The notes beneath the pieces were generated by a model. It did no database searches. It was not told the origin of the DNA and worked only from the letters and a program-made list of their open reading frames with translations. A stretch of 5,998 nt of DNA from Muribaculaceae bacterium (GTDB taxonomy: Bacteria > Bacteroidota > Bacteroidia > Bacteroidales > Muribaculaceae): positions 1-5,998 of the forward strand of contig VSPW01000122.1 of NCBI GenBank assembly GCA_009775535.1, given 5' to 3'. Every line of letters starts with the position of its first letter. Position 1 is the stretch's first letter. This document shows, in pieces, positions 1-5,419 of the stretch. Made by a program: the position numbers and the translations under genes.

Positions 1-343
1 AGACTTCTTTAGAGAATCCGTATGGGCCGCCGATTATAAAATAGAAGTTTTTGGGCACTATAGACATCTTACGGTCAAGGTAATTGGCAAATTCTCTTGA
101 TGTATGCTGTTTGCCGCGTTCGTCAAGCAGGACCACATGGTCTCCGGATGATATGTTGTTTAGAATAAGTTCTCCTTCCATCTGTTTCTGTTTTTCAGGA
201 CTAATTCCGCGTGAAGTTTTTACATCCTGGATTATACGTAGTTCAAAGGGAATATAATGGCCCAGCCTTTTGGTGAATTTGTCGATTCCTTCCTTCAGGT
301 ATGCTTCCGATGTCTTACCGATGGCTAAAAGCACAATTTTCAT
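1..343 (-). CDS. rlmH: RlmH, 23S rRNA (pseudouridine-1915 N3)-methyltransferase (C-terminus beyond the window)
   Basis: This cytoplasmic SPOUT-fold methyltransferase family uses S-adenosylmethionine to methylate pseudouridine 1915 in helix 69 of 23S rRNA on assembled ribosomes. The reverse strand, read from the ATG at 343-341, gives an uninterrupted 114-residue N-terminal part beginning MKIVLLAIGK. Family landmarks are the start MKIxLLAIGK, the segment LDERGKQHTS at residues 73-82, and the SAM-binding knot motif IGGPYG at 104-109 (E. coli has IGGPEG). The family is usually about 155-160 residues, so roughly 40 C-terminal residues, including the end of the trefoil knot, lie off the left edge. 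It is cut by the window and shows no sign of being broken. It is divergent from nadC and shares a 76-bp intergenic region with it. Family identity is very likely; the rRNA position comes from family knowledge. Confidence 0.95.
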   Translation of the reverse strand, partial: MKIVLLAIGKTSEAYLKEGIDKFTKRLGHYIPFELRIIQDVKTSRGISPEKQKQMEGELILNNISSGDHVVLLDERGKQHTSREFANYLDRKMSIVPKNFYFIIGGPYGFSKEV

Positions 344-352
344 AGCTTGAAT

Positions 353-384
353 GTTGTGAAGTTGATGGTAAATGAGTACTTTTG
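353..384 (+). promoter_or_regulatory. Predicted Bacteroidota-type promoter for the nadC operon
   Basis: The -7 element TACTTTTG at 377-384 matches the Bacteroidota consensus TAnnTTTG exactly. A -33-like GTTG at 353-356 (consensus TTTG, three of four) lies 20 nt upstream, within the usual 19-21 nt spacing. Transcription would start near position 388-390, leaving a leader of about 30 nt, very A-rich (397-419), before the nadC ATG at 420. This is the only strong promoter match found upstream of the rightward gene series, so it probably drives the whole series. Confidence 0.7.
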
Positions 385-398
385 CACAAAAGTACTCA
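373..398. repeat. Perfect 26-bp palindrome in the rlmH-nadC divergent region
   Basis: The left arm TGAGTACTTTTG (373-384) and right arm CAAAAGTACTCA (387-398) are exact reverse complements, separated by only the dinucleotide CA. The two-base centre makes it a poor RNA hairpin, so it is better read as a DNA-level symmetry. Each arm contains TACTTTTG, which matches the Bacteroidota -7 consensus TAnnTTTG, so the palindrome carries one -7 element on each strand. It could be simply two opposed promoters, or it could also be the operator of a dimeric regulator. The sequence does not distinguish these. Confidence 0.85.
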
Positions 399-418
399 AT
401 AAAAATTAAAATCCGAAA
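387..418 (-). promoter_or_regulatory. Predicted Bacteroidota-type promoter for rlmH (opposed to the nadC promoter)
   Basis: On the reverse strand, TACTTTTG at 394-387 is a full match to TAnnTTTG. TTTC at 418-415 (three of four to TTTG) sits exactly 20 nt upstream of it. The predicted start is near 383-381, giving an rlmH leader of about 40 nt. The geometry mirrors the nadC promoter about position 385.5. Confidence is lower because the -7 match is a necessary result of the palindrome and the -33 match is weak. Confidence 0.5.
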
Positions 419-419
419 A

Positions 420-1268
420 ATGAAATCAAGAGACGAACTTATAGACGACCTTTTGACTTTGGCATTTGCAGAAGATGTCGGTGACGGAGACCATACAACA
501 TTAAGCACAATCCCAGCGAGTGCAATGGGGAAGCAGCATCTTCTGATAAAACAGTCTGGTATATTGGCGGGTGTGGATATAGCCCGTAAGGTTTTCAATA
601 AATTTGATCCATCATTGAAGATGACGGTTTTTATTGAGGATGGTGCTACGGTTAAGCCTGGCGATATCGCTTTTGTCGTTGAGGGGTCTGTGCGGTCATT
701 GCTGCAGACTGAGCGTGTGATGCTCAATATAATGCAACGTATGAGCGGTGTGGCAACTGCAACCCATGAGTATCAGAGCCGTCTTGAAGGATTAAAGGCC
801 CGCGTATTGGACACCAGGAAGACAACACCAGGCATGAGGTTGCTGGAAAAGGAAGGTGTCAGGATTGGGGGAGGCGCGAACCACCGTATCGGATTATTTG
901 ATATGATCCTGATAAAGGACAATCATGTGGATTTTGCCGGAGGTATACAAAATGCTATCCGTGCAGCTAAGGAATACTGTTCCAGCAACGGGAAGGATCT
1001 TAAAATAGAGGTAGAAGTTCGTAATACTGATGAAATCCGCCTTGCCCTTGATGAAGGGGTTGACCGTATAATGCTTGACAACTTTACACCTGAAGCAACA
1101 CGTGATGCAGTAAAACTAATAAATGGAGCTACAGAAGTGGAATCTTCAGGAGGTATAACGCTGGAAACACTCCGTGCTTATGGTGAAGCTGGTGTCGATT
1201 TTATTTCAGTCGGGGCACTCACCCATTCTGTAAAGGGGCTTGATATGAGTTTCAAGGCATGTGAATAG
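420..1268 (+). CDS. nadC: NadC, nicotinate-nucleotide pyrophosphorylase (quinolinate phosphoribosyltransferase)
   Basis: NadC converts quinolinate and PRPP to nicotinate mononucleotide, CO2 and pyrophosphate, the step that joins de novo quinolinate synthesis to the NAD pathway. It acts in the cytoplasm as a dimer or hexamer. From the ATG at 420 the protein is 282 residues, normal for the family. Visible landmarks are DGDHTT at 22-27, QTERVMLNIMQRMSG at 96-110, the phosphate/quinolinate-binding TRKTTPG at 132-138, HRIGL at 155-159, KDNH at 166-169, EVEV at 197-200, D220 in MLDN, SSGG at 242-245 and SVGALTHS at 263-270. An in-frame ATG at 372 would add 16 residues, but it lies upstream of the predicted transcription start, overlaps the promoter palindrome and encodes non-family sequence, so 420 is preferred. 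No nadA or nadB is visible nearby. It is the first gene of the rightward series; ftsE follows 27 nt later. Confidence 0.96.
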   Translation: MKSRDELIDDLLTLAFAEDVGDGDHTTLSTIPASAMGKQHLLIKQSGILAGVDIARKVFNKFDPSLKMTVFIEDGATVKPGDIAFVVEGSVRSLLQTERVMLNIMQRMSGVATATHEYQSRLEGLKARVLDTRKTTPGMRLLEKEGVRIGGGANHRIGLFDMILIKDNHVDFAGGIQNAIRAAKEYCSSNGKDLKIEVEVRNTDEIRLALDEGVDRIMLDNFTPEATRDAVKLINGATEVESSGGITLETLRAYGEAGVDFISVGALTHSVKGLDMSFKACE

Positions 1269-1295
1269 GTTTAACTGTATTATTGGAAATCCAAA

Positions 1296-1997
1296 TTGCA
1301 GGATATTATTGAAATAGACGAATCAACAGTCCCGGTGCCGCTGGTTGATTACCGTGACGTGGAGATTTTGCGTCAGGAGCACGTAGTGCTGAAACATGTG
1401 AATTTCAACATATATTCCGGTGAGATGGTATATCTTATCGGCCGTGTTGGTAGTGGCAAGTCATCATTGATAAAATCAATGTATGCGGAAATTCCTGTAG
1501 ACACGGGTTATGCCCGTATCTTTGAATATGATCTGACAACAATCCGTAGGCGGGACATCCCTATGTTGCGTAGGCGTGTAGGAGTAATATTTCAGGATTT
1601 CCAGTTATTGACTGATAGAAATGTATATGAGAATCTCCGTTTTGTACTTGATGCGACCGGTTGGTCTGATAAAGATGCACGTGATGCCAGGATAGAGGAA
1701 GTTCTCAAGCAGATGGGCATGGTCAATAAAAGCTATAAAATGCCGCATGAACTTTCAGGTGGCGAGCAGCAACGTATAGTGATAGCACGCTCTCTCCTAA
1801 ACAGCCCTAGCCTTATCATAGCTGATGAACCTACTGGAAATCTTGATCCTGATACAGGAGAACAGATAGTTGCGTATCTGCATGAGATTGCATCGCAAGG
1901 TGTCGCCGTAGTTATGGCTACGCACAATATGCAGATGCTACGTCAATTTCCGGGACGGGTGGTGCGTTGCCTTGACAAGGAGTTGATTTGTGAGTGA
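1296..1997 (+). CDS. ftsE: FtsE-like cell-division ABC transporter ATPase, TTG start
   Basis: This is the ATPase of the FtsEX complex, which at the septum uses ATP hydrolysis to drive conformational signals through membrane partner FtsX to peptidoglycan hydrolases. The 233-residue protein has a complete ABC nucleotide-binding domain: Walker A GRVGSGKS at 49-56, Q-loop glutamine Q100 in IFQDFQLL, signature LSGGE at 153-157, Walker B LIIADE at 173-178 with catalytic glutamate E178, D-loop and switch histidine H210 in ATHN. The phrases RRRVGVIFQDFQLL and ADEPTGNLDP are typical of FtsE. No ATG lies upstream of Walker A in this frame: the frame is closed by a TAA at 1272-1274, leaving TTG at 1296 (or CTG at 1275) as start. 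The first internal Met (44) would destroy the fold's first strand. No FtsX lies beside it here. A LolD/MacB-type ATPase is the main alternative. Confidence 0.88.
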   Translation: MQDIIEIDESTVPVPLVDYRDVEILRQEHVVLKHVNFNIYSGEMVYLIGRVGSGKSSLIKSMYAEIPVDTGYARIFEYDLTTIRRRDIPMLRRRVGVIFQDFQLLTDRNVYENLRFVLDATGWSDKDARDARIEEVLKQMGMVNKSYKMPHELSGGEQQRIVIARSLLNSPSLIIADEPTGNLDPDTGEQIVAYLHEIASQGVAVVMATHNMQMLRQFPGRVVRCLDKELICE

Positions 1998-2030
1998 GAA
2001 TGACTGTAAATGTAGACGTAGACAAGTAAT

Positions 2031-3347
2031 ATGAAAGTTCTGAAATTTGGTGGGACATCGGTTGGTACTGCAGAAAGGATTAAGAATGTAGCGCGGCTGA
2101 TTGTTGGCAGAGGCCGTAATATTGTGGTGCTTTCTGCCATGTCGGGCACAACTAATTCTCTTGTTGAGATTGCCGACTACCTATATAGGGGTAACATTTC
2201 TGGGGCAAAGGAGACAATATTCGCGCTTGAATCAAAATATACAGATACGGTATACTCCCTCTTTGGTAAAAATACATTTGCCGATACGGCATTGGTAGAG
2301 TTGCGGGGCATCTTCAATTATCTCCGTTCGTTTACTCCTGAATCTTTTGGCCCGGTACAAGAAAAAGAGATACTGTCACAGGGAGAATTGATGTCTACAC
2401 TATTGATGTCATTGTATCTGCGTCAGCAGGGGCATATTTGTGACGTCATTCCTGCGCTTGACTATGTAAGGATTGATAACAATGGCGAACCGCAGATGGC
2501 ATATATAGCCCAGAAGCTAAAATCATTGATGCAACGTCATCCTGAGGCGGAGGTGCTTATAACCCAAGGATACATATGTCGGAATGAAAACGGGGAAGTT
2601 GACAATTTACGTAGGGGTGGGAGCGATTACACTGCTTCCATAATTGCCGCTGTTATTCAGGCTGATGAAGTCCAGATATGGACAGATATAGATGGGATGC
2701 ATAATAATGACCCCCGTTATGTGGAAGGCACATCGCCTGTGCATGAACTTCATTTTGAGGAAGCTGCCGAGTTGGCTTATTTCGGCGCGAAGATTTTGCA
2801 TCCGACATGCGTGCTGCCGGCAAAATTGCATAATATACCTGTACGGTTGCTTAATACATTGCAGCCGGATGCAGAAGGCACACTGATCCATACGACACCG
2901 GCAACCGGTACTATAAAGGCTGTTGCCGCAAAGGACAATATAACAGCCATTAAGATAAAAAGTGGCCGTATGCTTCTTGCCCACGGTTTCCTGAATAAGG
3001 TATTTGAAACATTTGACAAATACCGTACTGCTGTCGATATGGTGGCTACTAGTGAAGTTGGGGTGTCATTGACGATTGATAACGAGCAATATCTCCGTCC
3101 GATAATAGACGAATTGAAGGAGTTCGGCACAGTCACAGTTGATCGCGATATGGTGATAATATGTGTGGTTGGAGACTTGGAGTGGCATAATTGCGGCTTT
3201 GAATCCAAAGTGTTAAGTGCCTTGAGCGATATTCCCATAAGGATGATTTCTTATGGGGGTAGCAACTATAATATTTCAGTCCTTGTTGGCAAGGATGATA
3301 AGATAAAGGCTCTTAATAAATTATCTTCGGCTCTGTTTAATGGATAA
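2031..3347 (+). CDS. lysC: LysC, monofunctional aspartate kinase with tandem ACT domains
   Basis: Aspartokinase phosphorylates L-aspartate with ATP, the committed step toward lysine, diaminopimelate, threonine and methionine. The 438-residue protein has the amino-acid-kinase domain first: KFGGTS at 5-10 with catalytic lysine K5, SQGEL at 116-120, RRGGSDYTA at 194-202, WTDIDGM at 217-223 and FGAKILHP at 251-258. A C-terminal regulatory region of two ACT domains (about 298-438) follows. There is no homoserine dehydrogenase domain, so it is monofunctional. The first ACT domain aligns with the lysine-binding site of E. coli AKIII: M314, G319-F320-L321, V335-D336 and T340-S341-E342 are kept, but the positions matching H320, S321 and S338 of AKIII are L316, A317 and A334. 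Lysine feedback is therefore plausible but unproven. It starts 33 nt after ftsE at an ATG, and its last codons overlap the lysA start by 8 nt. Confidence 0.95.
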   Translation: MKVLKFGGTSVGTAERIKNVARLIVGRGRNIVVLSAMSGTTNSLVEIADYLYRGNISGAKETIFALESKYTDTVYSLFGKNTFADTALVELRGIFNYLRSFTPESFGPVQEKEILSQGELMSTLLMSLYLRQQGHICDVIPALDYVRIDNNGEPQMAYIAQKLKSLMQRHPEAEVLITQGYICRNENGEVDNLRRGGSDYTASIIAAVIQADEVQIWTDIDGMHNNDPRYVEGTSPVHELHFEEAAELAYFGAKILHPTCVLPAKLHNIPVRLLNTLQPDAEGTLIHTTPATGTIKAVAAKDNITAIKIKSGRMLLAHGFLNKVFETFDKYRTAVDMVATSEVGVSLTIDNEQYLRPIIDELKEFGTVTVDRDMVIICVVGDLEWHNCGFESKVLSALSDIPIRMISYGGSNYNISVLVGKDDKIKALNKLSSALFNG

Positions 3348-4548
3348 TTGCAGTTTAGGATATACTTCATACCAGTCTTCTGGATTTCCATTGGATGTGT
3401 TCCAGGATTCACCCACACCATGTTATTATTACGACATGGAATTGCTGGACAGGACTTTAATGACGTTAAAGGACGCAGTTGCGCCATACCCTCATTTCAA
3501 GGTGCATTATGCTGTTAAGGCAAATACAGATCATGAGATTTTACGTCTGATTTCATCTTATGGTTTAGGGGCCGATGTCGTGAGCGGAGGCGAATTGGAG
3601 ATGGCTATAGGGGCTTCTTTTGCTCCATCTACAATAGTTTTTGCTGGTGTTGGGAAAGCCGATTGGGAAATAAAGATGGCGCTGGATGCCGACATTGGAT
3701 GCCTCAATGTGGAATCTTTACAAGAGATGGAGGTTATCAATGATATTGCCGGAAAGATGCATAGACGTGCCCGTATTGCCATTAGGGTGAATCCAAATAT
3801 TGATGCGCATACACATCATTTTATTACCACAGGAATGGAGGACAATAAATTTGGCATCAATCTTGCGGATTTTGATAAAGCTGTCGATTTGGCATTGTCC
3901 TATAGTAATATAGATTTGATAGGATTGCATTTCCATATTGGGTCACAGATTACAATCATATATCCATATGAACTTCTATGCGAGCGGGTTAATGTCTTGC
4001 TGGAAAATTGCAGGAGGAAAGGTATTGAATTTGAATGGATAAATCTAGGAGGAGGCTTGGGTATAGACTACGATACGCCTGATTTAAATCCTATATCAGA
4101 TTTTAAAACATTGATGGATACTGTATCCAATACGTTGGATGTCAGGCAAGGGCAGCAAGTACATTTTGAGTTTGGACGTTCTTTGGTAGGACAATGTGGA
4201 TCTTTGGTCACAAGGGTTCTATATGTAAAAGAAGGTCATAATAGGAAATTTGTGATTTTGGATGCCGGAATGAGCGAATTGGTACGTCCTGCTCTTTATC
4301 AGGCTTTCCATGAAATACAGAACTTATCTGCATTTGCACGTGGCGATAGAGGGGCAATGCGTTATGATGTCGTAGGCCCTATTTGCGAGACATCGGATTC
4401 ATTTGGTGAAGGTGTGGTCCTTCCCCAGACAATGCGTGGAGACATAATGGTCATACGCTCGGCAGGGGCATATGGGGAATCTATGTCATCCCATTATAAC
4501 TGCCGCAGGCTACAGCCTACACTCTATGGACATAAGCCTTTAATTTAA
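3340..4548 (+). CDS. lysA: LysA, diaminopimelate decarboxylase
   Basis: LysA decarboxylates meso-diaminopimelate to L-lysine with pyridoxal phosphate, the last lysine step, drawing on the same DAP pool used for peptidoglycan. The 402-residue protein is a fold-type III PLP enzyme: a TIM barrel with the Schiff-base lysine K60 in HYAVKANTD, HFHIGSQ at 197-203, the phosphate-binding GGGLGIDY at 237-244, EFGR at 277-280, catalytic C349 in GPICETSD, and Y378 in RSAGAYGE. The widespread EPGR motif reads EFGR here; the glutamate and arginine are kept. The ATG at 3340 overlaps the end of lysC in the string ATGGATAA, suggesting translational coupling. No other ATG exists before residue 33, and residues 25-32 already match the family start (SPTPCYYYD), so the start is well supported although the roughly 24-residue head is not conserved to my eye. 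Confidence 0.95.
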   Translation: MDNCSLGYTSYQSSGFPLDVFQDSPTPCYYYDMELLDRTLMTLKDAVAPYPHFKVHYAVKANTDHEILRLISSYGLGADVVSGGELEMAIGASFAPSTIVFAGVGKADWEIKMALDADIGCLNVESLQEMEVINDIAGKMHRRARIAIRVNPNIDAHTHHFITTGMEDNKFGINLADFDKAVDLALSYSNIDLIGLHFHIGSQITIIYPYELLCERVNVLLENCRRKGIEFEWINLGGGLGIDYDTPDLNPISDFKTLMDTVSNTLDVRQGQQVHFEFGRSLVGQCGSLVTRVLYVKEGHNRKFVILDAGMSELVRPALYQAFHEIQNLSAFARGDRGAMRYDVVGPICETSDSFGEGVVLPQTMRGDIMVIRSAGAYGESMSSHYNCRRLQPTLYGHKPLI

Positions 4549-4558
4549 AGATTTATAT

Positions 4559-5404
4559 ATGAATGATTATTATGAAGTAAGACTGGATATGGCTCCGGTT
4601 GATGAAGATATGACAGACCTTATGGCTGCAATGCTTGGGGATGTTGGTTTTGAAAGTTTCGTGCCGGATACCACAGGGCTTACTGCATACGTAAAGTCGG
4701 AAATATACGATGCCGATAAGGTCGCTGGAATAATCGGGGAGTTCCCTTTTGAAACGGAAATAAGCATAATGGCGACACTTGTCGAAGGCCGTGATTGGAA
4801 TATCGAATGGGAAAAGAACTATTTCCGTCCGATTGTAGTGGGCGATAAATGCGTTATTCATAGTTCGTTTCATAAAGATTTCCCTGTCTGCAAGTATGAC
4901 ATAGTCATAGACCCGAAAATGGCATTCGGTACAGGTCATCATGCTACCACTTCATTGGTGATAAATCAGCTACTTGACCTTAATCTTGAAGGTAAGAGTA
5001 TGGTAGATATGGGTACTGGTACAGGAATTCTTGCCATATTGGCGGCAATGTGTGGGGCAACATCTATTACTGCAATTGAAATAGATCCCATGGCGTATGA
5101 GAATGCCGTTGAAAATGTGGCATCGAATGGGCATTCTGAAGTTGATGTAAGGCTTGGGGATGCGACACAGTTAGACTGCATAGAACCAGTAGATGTATTT
5201 GTTGCCAATATAAATAGGAATATAATAACATCCGATCTGGCATCATATGCCTCTGTCTTGCATCATGGCGGCATAATGCTTCTGAGCGGGTTCTATGAAC
5301 ATGACATACCCGTTATAATGGAGACGGCATGTAAATATGGGCTTAAGGAGCACTTTCATACAGTTAAGGACAATTGGGCCTGCCTAAGACTTGTCAGACA
5401 ATAA
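4559..5404 (+). CDS. prmA: PrmA, ribosomal protein L11 methyltransferase
   Basis: PrmA uses S-adenosylmethionine to trimethylate lysine and N-terminal amino groups of ribosomal protein L11 in the cytoplasm; loss is usually tolerated. The 281-residue protein has the two-domain family layout. An N-terminal substrate-recognition domain (about 1-65) leads into the linker EWEKNYFRPI at 83-92. The class I methyltransferase domain follows, with MAFGTGHHATT at 121-131, SAM motif I DMGTGTGILAI at 150-160, acidic ribose-binding residue E174 in IEID, motif GDATQL at 200-205, and VANINRNII at 215-223, the counterpart of the usual VANI. The histidine pair in GTGHHATT replaces the GTGTHPTT of E. coli, a variant I associate with Bacteroidota. 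It starts 10 nt after lysA behind an A/T-rich leader and ends 15 nt before the next gene. Confidence 0.93.
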   Translation: MNDYYEVRLDMAPVDEDMTDLMAAMLGDVGFESFVPDTTGLTAYVKSEIYDADKVAGIIGEFPFETEISIMATLVEGRDWNIEWEKNYFRPIVVGDKCVIHSSFHKDFPVCKYDIVIDPKMAFGTGHHATTSLVINQLLDLNLEGKSMVDMGTGTGILAILAAMCGATSITAIEIDPMAYENAVENVASNGHSEVDVRLGDATQLDCIEPVDVFVANINRNIITSDLASYASVLHHGGIMLLSGFYEHDIPVIMETACKYGLKEHFHTVKDNWACLRLVRQ

Positions 5405-5419
5405 AAAAAACAGGAAGTT

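Noticed and set aside
1278..1285. TATTATTG upstream of ftsE as an internal promoter -7 element
   Set aside because: It misses one conserved T of TAnnTTTG, no TTTG-like element lies 19-21 nt upstream, and the 27-nt gap after nadC is fully compatible with co-transcription.
2012..2023. Tandem hexamer GTAGAC-GTAGAC in the ftsE-lysC gap
   Set aside because: Only two copies, no neighbouring repeats, and easily due to chance in a short spacer.
2607..3238. Two overlapping reverse-strand open frames (125 and 153 codons) inside lysC
   Set aside because: Both are antisense to the catalytic and ACT regions of lysC, resemble no family I know, and follow from the codon usage of lysC.
4553..4942. Reverse-strand open frame of 129 codons opposite the start of prmA
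   Set aside because: It lies wholly antisense to the well-conserved prmA coding sequence, its translation is rich in Cys, His and Tyr without any recognisable domain, and no promoter fits it. It is a shadow frame.
5403..5410. A-run after the prmA stop codon as a terminator or slippery site
   Set aside because: No GC-rich stem precedes it, the run is A and not T on the coding strand, and the next gene begins 15 nt later on the same strand.
5412..5417. AGGAAG as a Shine-Dalgarno site for the last gene
   Set aside because: It ends only 2 nt before the ATG, too close for usual pairing, and Bacteroidota rarely rely on such sites. The resemblance is probably accidental.
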